NCBI RefSeq assembly: GCF_018873765.1
Contig: NC_057925.1
Location: 20,161,568-20,225,567, forward strand
Length of the DNA: 64,000 nt
Direction of reading: 5' to 3'
DNA from: Telopea speciosissima
Lineage: Eukaryota; Streptophyta; Magnoliopsida; Proteales; Proteaceae
The translations under genes and the position numbers were made by a program. The notes under the pieces are model-generated. The model did no database searches and was not told the DNA's origin. It was given only the letters and a program-made list of their open reading frames with translations. How positions within the stretch are numbered: position 1 is the first letter of the stretch; every line of letters begins with the position of its first letter. Below, piece after piece: positions 22,785-33,144 of the stretch.

Positions 22785-24275
22785 AATGCTGCTTCTCCTT
22801 CCCCTTATCCTGTTCACGAGCCCTTCTTGCAGCTTTGCGAGTTGCCTGGGGTTGTGTACCCTGTAATCCTAGATGGGACTCAATATCCTCTAGCCTACCA
22901 TCAATATCTTCCAGATTTTCAGCAAGCATTGAGCACATGGATTAGAGACTCTCATTGATCTGTACTTGCAATGCTCTATTATTTCCTCTATTGCCCTCCA
23001 TGCTGGCAAGACGATGAGTCAGGTAACCTTAACCGGCGGGATAAACCTGAGAACACCTCATGGACGGGTGCAAGTGGATGCTCATGAATAGGTGCAGTGG
23101 ATCTTCATGAACCTGTGAACTAGATGCCCCAGACCACAAGCAGCAATAGCAGCACCTCTCTATCTATGACCCCGTGCTGGTGTACGTGTCAATGCTCGAG
23201 TAGCCCTAGCTCCCCTAGCGGCGAGTGGGGCCACTACAACACCACCACCACCACCTCCTCCATGATCATCACCCTCATCTGAGCCATCGTGGCTCTCATC
23301 ATCATCATCACCCTCCAAAGCCCTTCTTGCCACTTTTGCCTTGTCCAATGACAACTCCATACTTCCCTCTCTCCCTGTCACCCCCATCTTCTTTAGTGTG
23401 GTCGTGTTGACCGGAATTACCGGTTTGCCTAACCATTTGACATTCACAGGGACATTGAAGTAACACAGTAGCTTTGTGATAAGCTTGACATAGGGCAAAT
23501 TCCCATCGAGAGGGTATTCTCCATGGTGTCTTATAATCCGAACGATGACGTTCAGAAGATATAAGGGGCACCCTATATAGAGGCAGTAAGCACAGTAGCT
23601 TTGCATGTTTGAAACCTATCAAGAAATTAAAAAAAAAACAAGAGTTTGGAATTTTAATAATTTGAACTATAGTATAATGTAATCAAATGAAGTGGATTAA
23701 AGACTTACATGGTGCTTGTGACCACTCGAGGGTAGGTAAACTAGTTGCGCCAGACGCACAAAAATGCAGATAGATGGGTAATAGTCCTTAATGAGGAGTC
23801 AGAAAGTCACATCCTTTGGGGGTGAGAACTTTATCATATCTGTATACTCCTCTTTAGAGAGGAAGGCTGGGTACTCACACCTTAGAGGTCCATACTTACG
23901 TGAGCCCACCAGGGATACGTCCAATATGTCCCCTAGCTTGGCTGTGGTGAAGGCGATATCCCCCCATTGACCCTCGTAGTGAGTCGATGTCCCATAGCAC
24001 CAATGTCATCCAAGTCGAGGTTTGCATAAAAATACCAGACTAGCAAAGGGTAGAAGTCCTCCTCGGGCTCAAGGATGTTTGACCATTTGAGGTGGGCAAA
24101 CCTCTCCGCTAGCTACCCGAAAGGACTGAAAGTCCTTTATTACAACCCGTCTCTTGGGGATGACGGATACACATTGTAGGTCGCCCCACAAACCCGCATA
24201 CGCAGCTGAGTGGAATAAGTGTGCATCAAATTCCTTGGGTTGAGGTTAGTTCACCACACCTCTTCTTGTAGTCAT
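22785..24275 (-). pseudogene. Antisense gene remnant, putative plant transposon protein family
   Basis: On the minus strand an ATG at 24275 opens MTTRRGVVN, then a TAA, then PQPKEFDAHLFHSAAYAGLW, RRVVIKDFQSF, FYPLLVWYFYANLDLDDIG, GGDIAFTTAKLGDILDVSLV and FLSKEEYTDMIKF. A splice-like break (donor near 23708, acceptor near 23620) leads to YPLDGNLPYVKLITKLLCYF, an Asp/Glu-rich tract, and an end MLAENLEDIDGRLEDIESHL plus a basic tail closing KGKEKQHY. The layout resembles proteins annotated in plants as 'putative plant transposon protein'; function unknown. It has at least two stops and a frame change. It opposes the host element's direction, so it is either a nested insertion or an antisense extra gene. 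Confidence 0.6.
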
Positions 24276-24895
24276 TGTTAATCTACACAAGCAAAAGGGG
24301 AGCTCATGAGTAAGTGAACCATGATTTGGACCATAATGTTCATTAAAGCAAGAATACAAACACGTGTACATTTTTTTATATATAGCCAAATTAACAAGTT
24401 AAATGGAACAAAAACTAACAATTTGAGATTGAAAACTCCCCAAACAAATCCCAATACATTGGTTGAGGCTATTAGGCATGCAAAATAATCTAGCATGAAC
24501 CAGAAGGCCCCAATTCCATTCATATTGCAAGAAACCTCATGTTTGGGGCAAAACATAAAGATTACCAAACAAGAAAAAAACCTGGGATTTGGGCACAATA
24601 AGCTATAAATCAAAATCTAAACCAATATATATGTACATTGTTGTGAATTTAATGTTTAGACATGTAATCAATTAGTGAATCATGTAGTTTTGCTCTAGAT
24701 AATGGGAAATTTTTTAATTTTGGGCAAAATCCTGCCTAAAACCCAAAATAAGATTACAGAAATTAAATCAAACCATGAAACCATTACCAATAACAACCCA
24801 AGTGTATCATACTTGCTGTATTCATAGATTAATCAAACAAAGACACTTGTGGAATGACAAATATTGCAAGAAATCCCAAGGGAAATGCTCAAATC

Positions 24896-25186
24896 CTAAC
24901 CTAGAATCAGTTGGGGAAGAAGAGGGTTTGAGATTGGAGTTTGGGAAGAAGAACTTACCTTGGATGGGGCTTGGGAAGGAATCTTATGATTGGGAGCCTT
25001 GAAGATGGAGTTTGAAGTGGTGGAGCTCCTCTCTTGGTCGTCCCAGCTTAGCCTTAGGGAATGGAAGAAAAGAAGTGGAGGAAGTGAGGTCGCGGCTTGT
25101 GTTTTTAAAAACTGGTTTCTGCCCAGGCGGATGATGCCATCGCTTGCCAGAATCTTCACATTGGCTGCCCTTGCATCGTTTGCCAA
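24896..25186 (-). other. Possible 5' leader exon of the antisense gene
   Basis: On the minus strand a donor-like CCAAG|GTAAGTTC sits at about 24957. The open stretch upstream is Ser/Pro-rich and low in information, so this is more likely untranslated leader than protein. Confidence 0.3.
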
Positions 25187-26234
25187 AAAATTTGGGACAC
25201 TTTCTGTCTGCAGTGTCCGCTAGTCGGGCGGACGATGTGCACAGGCAGCCACTACATCATTCGCCAGGTGTAATTTTGGCCTATTTTGATGACTTTATCA
25301 CCCCGTTTGGCGTGCACCTATGCTACTTGCTTTGTATCTTTTAGGGCATGACCTTACTCATCTAGATGCACACTGTTTGACATTACGTTGATTATTTAAT
25401 TGTGTAATTTGTGGGGCTAACTCTTATGGCTTTTCCTTCTTGAAACCCATAGTAACCTTACCAGGAGTACTGAGAATAGCCCCGTGTACCCTTAAGTGAG
25501 CCTATGACCCAATACGTCTCACCTGTTCTAAAACTTGTTGGTATCCCTTTCGGGAATGCCAAGTTTGATTTATGGTTTTGTTGTTTGAATTTTGGTTTGT
25601 ATGGACTAGTTTGGACTAGTCCTTGGACTGTAACATGTTGCAATCCCAAATTTTGTACCTTAATTTCGAGGGATTAGTTGGTGATAAGTAACAGTTTAGG
25701 ACAATTTTTGAATCTCGGTGTGGCCATACACCTGCTTGTCACTTGATAGTTGGAGACGAGTCACAGGTCTAAAATTTTAATTAAGTAAAGCTTTTTCAGG
25801 TGTTGTTGTGGTTAAGCTCAACCGAGAATAGAGTAACTGAGCTGAAGGATTTGATAAAACTTTGCACAACGATAGGTATGAATGGAGTAATGGGTCATCG
25901 AATGTCTCCTCCGTATTTGAGAGTGAACTACATAGATTCCATCAATATTCTAATTCATTATAAAGTTGAGTCTAGTAGTGGAAAATCGGATGTGTAAGTT
26001 ACTATAGAAGTGCCTCGTAGACTAAATATGATGTGAATTTATGTTGTGCGGCCCTAGACTAAGGTTGATTGTATTAGAGGAGATATACTGGGTTTGGACC
26101 GTTATTATGCGAGCCACGTGTATAAAGGGATCAAGATTGTCTAGCCCAAACTGAATAATTAAGCCAATTTTGGTATAAAAACCTCCACCTATTCAAGCTT
26201 TGCAGCACTAAATTTTGAGAAAAAAATTTCTTAT

Positions 26235-26560
26235 AAGGTGTGGGGAATGTTACGCCCGCACCCAAAACTCTGGGCTAATTTGAACCTTCATAGAGGGTGT
26301 TACCCCGAAGACTGTTGACACCAGTGATTTGTGAGATGTTACAGTCAAGAGGACAATGGGAAGTAATGATAACTCCTCATGCAAGTGCCAAGGTGTGAAG
26401 AAGACGATTGGGAAAATCCGACCTTTCGAGTGTGTTTTATGGTATGTAACTCCACCTGAGTTACATGTGAAGTGTACTGGAGAAATTCTCAGGTCATTTG
26501 GAGTTGAAATAAGTAATTGGGTATCGTACCTTTGATACTTGAGGACCCTCCTTGGAAATG
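26235..26560 (+). mobile_element. Second polypurine tract and LTR start inside gypsy-1
   Basis: TTCTTATAAGGTGTGGGGAA followed by TGTTACGCCCGC (LTR start at 26248) repeats almost exactly the junction at 27201-27225, but the sequence that follows is not the gypsy-1 LTR. It looks like a relic of the 3' end of a related element. The right end is not defined. Confidence 0.5.
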
Positions 26561-26589
26561 CCGTGGACGGATCAACCTATCGTCCATCC

Positions 26590-26960
26590 TCCTAAAGAAA
26601 TAAAATGGAAGGAGACCGGAGAGCAGCGTATATTAGGACCTAAGATGATCCAAGATACTTGTAAGGAGGTAGATTTTTTTTAGATCGATTTGAGGTGGCT
26701 CAGTGGGGGTAGAAGAGCTATGCCAATGTTAGATGGAAGTACCTAGAGTTTGTTATTGGAGACCATGTATGTTCCTTGGGTATCACCCACCAACGAGTGA
26801 TGAGGTTTGGAAAGAAAGAAAAGTTAAGCCCAAGATTCTTTGGGCCATATGAGGTTTTGGCACGCAGTGAGTAGGTAGCATGTAGTTTAACACTGCCCCA
26901 TCATTGGCTGGTGTCAGTGATATCTTCCACGTATCGATGTTGTAAAAGTACCTCCCGGAT
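26590..26960 (+). pseudogene. gypsy-1 integrase C-terminal remnant
   Basis: With stops and shifts the plus strand reads KSYANVRWKYLEFVIGDHV, then VMRFGKKEKLSPRFFGPYEV and LPHHWL, and later VPPGF-type text. This corresponds to the GDxVxL/GMxRFGKKGKLSPRFxGPF block before the chromodomain region of plant Ty3/gypsy integrases. No open frame survives. Confidence 0.75.
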
Positions 26961-27207
26961 TTGATTTGTATCTTAACTCAAGAGCAGTCCAAACTTGCTT
27001 CCGACTTAACTCAAGGGAAGCAACCAGCCAAGATCTTAAATCAAAAGAAACCCCACCTTCGCAATCACCCCTTTACCTAGGTGAAGGTGCATTAGAATAG
27101 TCTTTCCGACAAAGAAGCATCTCGAGAGTTTGAGGTCTAATTATGGGCGACGTTCCTACAATTCTTCAATCCATCTAATAAGCCAATTTTGAGGACGAAA
27201 TTCTTAT

Positions 27208-27220
27208 AAGGTGTGGGGAA
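27208..27220 (+). other. Polypurine tract of gypsy-1
   Basis: AAGGTGTGGGGAA lies directly before the TGTTATAC start of the right LTR. Confidence 0.8.
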
Positions 27221-30202
27221 TGTTATACTCTGTACTTTTGATACTTGTGTGTGTGTTGTAGTGTAGCTTGGACAGCCCTTCGAAGTTTCGAGGAAAGACT
27301 TGGACTGGTTCTTGACCATTGTCTTAGCTTCAATGTGCATTAATTATACTATTGCATGCCCTCCCTTTGTGTACAAATAACCCCCTATTAAAACCCCTCT
27401 CAACCCCAACCTAAATATTCTTGAACTAGGTGAGATCATCAGAGTCAATTCGATTTGGGTTTGTTGTCATTGCATAACAGCCAGCTTCGAACCCAATTTC
27501 AAGAACCTTCCTTTATGACTTGGTCAAAGGTTTCTTCGTGCAAAATATAGTCCTTTAAGTTTAGTTTACAACTTATTTTGAATCCTGTCATTTTGTTATG
27601 TATTGACCAAGCTATAGCCAAAACAGTGGCCAGAGGTCAAACCTTGTGGATCATGCCTAAGAAATTGGCAGATGATGCACACAATCTGTCACTACATCAT
27701 CCACCTAGTGTAAAAAGGATGTTATTTTGGTTTAGTTCTATCTTGCCTTAGCCCAAGGCTTAGGCCTTAGTTATTTTAGACTAATTAGAACCCATATGGC
27801 CTAACTTAACCCTTGGACCATAACCATAAGACCCATTTGGGTATTACTATGTTTTAGGACATTTCTTAGACTCCAAGACAAAACCCAACCAAACAAGACC
27901 TAGAGCTCTTGTCTGAACAAGATAGGAATGTCCCCTCTTCATTTTCCTCTTTTTTCCAACCCTAGAGAAAAGTAAAAACATGGAAAGCAAGAGAGGAGTG
28001 AAGGACAAAGAAGAAGGAGAGGGGAAGGAAGACCCCCCAACCTCCATTGGAGCTGTCCATAAGCTCACAAAGCTCCACCTACCAGTTGTGCACTTGTTGG
28101 GACCTTGGAGTTCGTAGGGACTGTGGTTGGGAGCTCAAGTTCAGGTTGGAAGCTTGTTCCCTCATCATTCTAGCTTGTTCTTGGGTAAACCCTCTAACCT
28201 ATGTACATTTTGAAGCTAATTTCTACTTTGATTTGATTAGAATCTACCCAATCTCCCACCAAACCATGGGGCTTTTAGTTATAACTAGTTTATACATCTA
28301 ATTGGATGCTTGGAGCATTCAATGATGCTTTGGAATGCTCCAATCCCTTGCCTTTGGCTTGAATACCATGAAACCCCTTGATGGACCTCCATTTTTGGAA
28401 CCTTAGCTTTTGGAAACCAATCCTTGCTTATGGATCTTGATTGGACCAAACCTTGGTGCTTAGTAACTTCCCTTGGGGCCATCAACACTTCCCCATGGAC
28501 CCTTATTGGCCTCATAGCCATTGGCCAAAGTCTGAAAACAAACTAGGCCATTTCCTACATTCTTAGGTCTAGGCGAACGATACAACACACGGTTGATGTC
28601 ATGAGCCGCCTAGGATATAGAGCATCATCCACCTAGTGTAATTTATTGTTGTCTTGGAGTTCAAACTCCAAGACTTCAACCAGACACCTTCTCACCTATT
28701 ATAAACCTATGTATTGGCTTATTAGGCTAACGTACGCGTACGAAAGGAGCGTGCATTAATATACAGGAGTTAAGATCATCTATGCTATGACTTCTGTGAG
28801 TGGATTGAACATGTGGATTATTTTATGGCGTGTTTTTCATTAGGCATCAACCTAAGTTATGCATGTGTGTGTGAGTTCTATGCATGATGAGTTATTTTAC
28901 AACTCCTATTATTATGAATTGTTACGAAGTGCGATGAATTGCATCGTGTATGAATGATGCTATATATGGGAATGGAATATGGTTAGTGTATAGAATTACA
29001 ATTATGAAAACTTTTATAATATATAATCGATGGATTGGATTCGAGTGGTGATAGGTCGGCCATTACATCGGTATCACACCTGCCATAACTTGTGTGGGTG
29101 TAAGCTAGAGGGGTGAGAGGGTAGTCTGCCTTCGGATAAGGCACTATGAGCTTGACCTCTAGGCTACACCCTCACCCGTGTGTAAATATATATATATACA
29201 TCTCAATAGTTGTTTGCTAGTTAGGATGTAATATACCCAGTACTACGACCCTTACCAACTGGGGTTTAGGTGTCGGAAAAATCCATGGGTTTCGATCGTA
29301 TTTTGGGGTAATCCACCGTGAAGTTCAGGCGTTGGACCATGTATCGGGCTGGACACCAAGACGGGGTTTGCATAGGGGGCTTGCGGACAACCTAGTGAGG
29401 GAGTCCGGTCTCGCAGGTTTCCATTGTAGCGTGGGTTTGTCATGGTCAGAATGCCATCCAGTTTATGGCACCGTTGCCGACGATGCTCTCTGTGTTATTG
29501 TAGTACTTGACTCGACTTAGAATCTCATTGTTAGGGAAAAATGAACAAATGCATTCATGCATCATATGTGATGAACATACTTTAGCATGTATTGAACATG
29601 TACTCTTTATTATACGATTATGTATGGTTTAATCGCTTACTGGGCTTGTGGAAGCTCATCCCTCGGGAATCTTTGTTTTTCTTTAGATTTGGATACTAGG
29701 ATGGAGGATCCAGCTGAGATTGATCCAGCGTACCATTGTGCTGAGGACTACGAGGCTTGGGGTGCCCAGCCAAAGAAGGAGCAGGAACCTGACTACCTTT
29801 GTGATGAGTGTGTTCATGATGCTCAGTAGTTCGAGCTTGAGGCCCAGTGATTGGAACATTACTTTACTTTATGTTGTTGGATTCTGAGGATGAATGTAAC
29901 CAATAACTTTCGATATTATTTTTATCATTGTTTATACTTGATATTTAGTATTTGGTATATGATGACAACTTGACTGATTGGAATAAAATGTCACTTATAT
30001 AATTATGATATCATTTAGAGCTCGTAATTACTTGAATTTATTATCTTTACTTATATCCACTATAACTCTAATTTTTTTCTTATTCTTTGAATAGGTAATC
30101 GGGTAGTGTACATGATACAGCAAAGTGTAGATCTTGTAGATTGGTATAGAATACATGGTTATTCCCATCACAATATCCTAATCAAGGGATGGGGGTGTGA
30201 CA
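27221..30202 (+). repeat. 3' LTR of gypsy-1
   Basis: It matches the 5' LTR from TGTTATAC to GTGTGACA. Its last 20 bases are copied again at 30358-30377 by a tandem duplication. Confidence 0.93.
29620..29829 (+). other. Open frame in the 3' LTR, counterpart of 21843-22058
   Basis: Sixty-nine residues end in DYLCDECVHDAQ. It is colinear with the frame in the other LTR and of unknown meaning. Confidence 0.35.
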
Positions 30203-30532
30203 CTTTTTCTCGTCATGGTGGTGGCCGTGGAGTGGTAATAAGGAGTATAACACTAGACGTTTCTTGGTTGCACAGAGTATTGCTGGTTTTGGCCTTTTTC
30301 CTTCAGGTATGGAAGCTGAAACTTTACGTGATAGTCATCTTCTTGTGCACTGTTTGGCAAGGGATGGGGGTGTGACACTTTTTCTCGTCATGGTGGTGGC
30401 CGTGGAGTGGTAATAAGGAGTATAGCACTAGACGTTTCTTGGTTGCGTAGAGTATTGCTGGTTTTGGCCTTTTTTCTTCAGGTATGGAAGCTGAAACTTT
30501 ACGTGATAGTCATCTTCTTGTGCACTGTTTGA
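30183..30532 (+). repeat. 175-bp tandem duplication across the gypsy-1/LINE-B junction
   Basis: CAAGGGATGGGGGTGTGACA starts at 30183 and again at 30358, and each copy runs on through the same 155 bp of LINE-B. The copies differ at a handful of bases (TATAACACTAG versus TATAGCACTAG, TTGCACAG versus TTGCGTAG). Confidence 0.9.
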
Positions 30533-30879
30533 GATTTCAATACTTGGTGATTTTCTCTGATTGCCATGCTTTAGTGGCAGCTTTATACTCATCTTCTGGT
30601 ACAGTTGATGGGGCTACATGAGATCTAGTAATAGATATAAAGTCTCTTGTTTGTCAGCTTTCTTCTGTTCTGTTTCGTTATATTCCTTGCAAGCTTAATT
30701 TTGAAGCTCATTATTTTTCTGTGAGAGCTTCAAATATGTTTCTTTCTAATGTTTGGTGGTTAGTCCCCCCTCCCCTTCTCCTTCTTTTTCCTTTGGACTT
30801 CCAATTTTTCTCTGGAATTTTTTCTAAGGGCGTTTTGAATAAATCATGGTAGTGTTTTGTTCAAAAAGCTAAAAAAAAA
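30203..30879 (+). mobile_element. LINE-B, 3' piece with poly(A)
   Basis: The plus strand reads an RNase H-like frame: AQSIAGFGLFPSGMEAETL, VIFSDCHALVAALYSSSG, SSVLFRYIPCKLNFEAHYFS, then a 3' tail and an A run at 30871-30881. This is the LINE RNase H C-terminus. The element is 5' truncated, split by gypsy-1, and partly duplicated in tandem (30183-30532). Confidence 0.75.
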
Positions 30880-30893
30880 AATGGTGGACCTTA
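30880..30893. repeat. LINE-B target-site duplication, right copy
   Basis: AATGGTGGACCTTA follows the poly(A) and matches 19393-19406 at 13 of 14 positions. Confidence 0.75.
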
Positions 30894-33050
30894 GAGGATA
30901 GGTGACTAATGTATAACGCCCTCCACTTGAGTTTGTTTACCTAGGGGTTGTCAAAATGTAAATCGAACGTAGAAATCAAACTGAATTGACCAGACTAGTC
31001 GAATTGAACCAAACCAAGGCTTAGTGGATTTACTTCGGATTAAAGTATTGTGAAACCAATGAAAATCTGACCGCATAAAACCAAAAATCAGATCAAAACC
31101 AAACCATACCGATAAGACACTGATACGAAATTATGAAATATGTTTTCTTCCCATAATTATGTATATATGTACATGAGTAACCGAGTTTAATATCAAACCC
31201 ATAAGAGAAAACCGAATAAAAATCAAATCTAAAACAAAAACAAATCTTCTCTTATTGATTTGAGTTCAGATTCCTCCATTCTCATGAAATCTGTGAAATC
31301 GGACTAAAACCAAACCATTTCACACTCTTACATTTATTTATTTTAGATAGGTATACAGGTTTGCAATGGTCCTCAGTCCATTTAATGGTTAACCCTAAAA
31401 AATGGGTGACAAGGTGTACAACTTGGCTATCGTCCTTATCCTTATTAAAATCCCAACCAACTGTTATAGTTGTACCAGAGAAGACATCTTCTATGTCCTA
31501 AGATTCTTAAACAGTATTCTTCTTCCATTGTATGTTGATGTTTCAGGAACTTTGTTCCTTTGTTAATAAATTCTTGTTATTAAAAAAAAAAAAAAAAGAT
31601 TCCTAAACATTATGGATGTGATGTATGGATTTTTTATTTTTTTTTGGTCTGTCTTACACAAGGGCCCATAGGCCAACTACAAGCTAAGGCTAAGACAAGC
31701 CCACAATTTGGTCTATCTTACACAAAGGCCTACAGGCCAACTACAAGCTAAGGGGTAAGGCTAAGACAAGCCCACAATCTACAACTAGGGGGGGCGGGGA
31801 GGGGAGAAAGGGGTGCCTTTTTGGCACAATATGCAATCTAGGAGAGTAGATCCCTTGACCTCCTGGGAGCATGCACTCAACTTGCAATGCCTCCAACCAA
31901 CCAAGTTAGCGGCTGTTTGCGATGTGATCACGGATCAGTCCTTTTTTTATTATTTAAGAAGTCCCCAATTAATTCAGATAAAATAGAAGTTCATGTCAAC
32001 TATTCTGTTTTGCACGTGCTTGATTTGCCTTAAAATTATCACTAATATATGAAGTAAAAAAAAAAAAAACTTTTTAACTACTATTGAAATAAAAAAAATT
32101 TGTTTAGTTGTCTAGAAAACATGATCTAAGTCAATTATGAGTATTTGTAATTTAAGGTTGTGTTTGATATGTATTCAATTCTTAAAATAGATTCTAAGTC
32201 TAGAATGCATTATGAAGCGAGAAAATAGAGAAGAATCAGGTTTCAGAATACATTCTATAACATAATCTTTTTCCAAAATACACACCAAACACAATCTTAA
32301 CCCTTGGTTTCAATCTACTCATATGAACCCTTTCAGATGAGTGAAAATTTGAGGAATTGTTTATCAAGATCGATCACATGATAAGCATGGGATTGGCTAA
32401 ATAATATTTAAGTGACCTACAACCATAATCAAATTATGGGTATCTTTTTAGCTTTCTAACCATATAAAAATGTTCCAAACAACAATGTGATTTGATATAG
32501 ATGCAAAGGTTGATTTACTTTAATTTGTTTTATATTAAGGTGGTCCTACGGACTGGAAAAGGTTGATTTCACACTGCATATGATGCCTTGGCTATACAAT
32601 GAGAATGAAAAACAAATTAAGTCAATGATTAAGTATTTGCATATGCTTAATTTTTCATAAAATAAGATTATGACATGAAGCCCATTTAAAGATTAGCAGT
32701 TAAGCTACCAAGTGTAAAATAATGTTTCTTATATCAATTTTTTTTTTTTTTTTTTTTTTTTGGGTAAGAATTTCTTATATCATTTTGATCCAATGATAGA
32801 GATAGTGCATGGGAGTAATGGTTTAATTTAACAAAAATCAAAACCTAATCATAAAATATGGAAAGGAGATCAACTCTCTTATGTGAAACTTTACTGGTGT
32901 TAGTAGATAAAGATGGTTCCAAACCAAAATCTAAAACCCACTTAGACTTTCTTTCTTTCCATGTATTTCCCTTGATAGTGTCTTATCAAGAAAGATTATG
33001 GATGGAGTGCACCTTTATTTACATGTTGGATGAAACAATTGTCAATAATT
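30894..33050 (+). repeat. Arm A (proximal part) of the large inverted duplication; annexin 1 upstream region
   Basis: Its reverse complement is found, with indels, from about 39290 to 41115. Matches include ACATGTTGGATGAAACAATT near 33021, AAAACCTAATCATAAAATAT near 32839, AGTGACCTACAACCAT near 32411, and CTCAGTCCATTTAATGG near 31372. No gene was seen in it. Confidence 0.8.
31643..31787 (+). repeat. Short tandem duplication (about 70 bp) in arm A
   Basis: A unit beginning GGTCTGTCTTACACAAGGGC and ending GACAAGCCCACAAT appears twice in a row with small changes. It has no obvious counterpart in arm B. Confidence 0.75.
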
Positions 33051-33144
33051 GAATCTACTTCATTTGCCTCCCCTTCTTTTCCTCTGTTCTCCAATTAGTT
33101 TGATTTTCAGCCAAGGTCTGAACCAAGGAAGAAGGAGAAAAAAA

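Larger units (their letters stand above)
19427..30202 (+). mobile_element. Ty3/gypsy element gypsy-1, complete ends, non-autonomous
   Basis: It has LTRs of about 3.0 kb (19427-22431 and 27221-30202), a primer-binding site at 22435, a polypurine tract before the right LTR, and a perfect 5-bp target duplication CTTTT (19422-19426 and 30203-30207). The 4.8-kb interior lacks recognisable gag, protease, reverse transcriptase and RNase H. It keeps a decayed integrase C-terminus (about 26590-26960) and the GAGGACGAAATTCTTATAAGG end typical of Del/Tekay-type chromoviruses. It also carries an antisense gene-like insert. The LTRs look roughly 90 percent identical by eye. Confidence 0.93.

Noticed and set aside
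23225-23410. Plus-strand His-rich open frame
   Set aside because: It is the complement of the Asp/Glu- and Gly-rich tract of the minus-strand gene remnant; composition alone explains it.
30378-30382. Alternative target site for gypsy-1 at the second LTR-like end
   Set aside because: This end is a copy made by the 175-bp tandem duplication; the first end at 30202 gives a full-length LTR.
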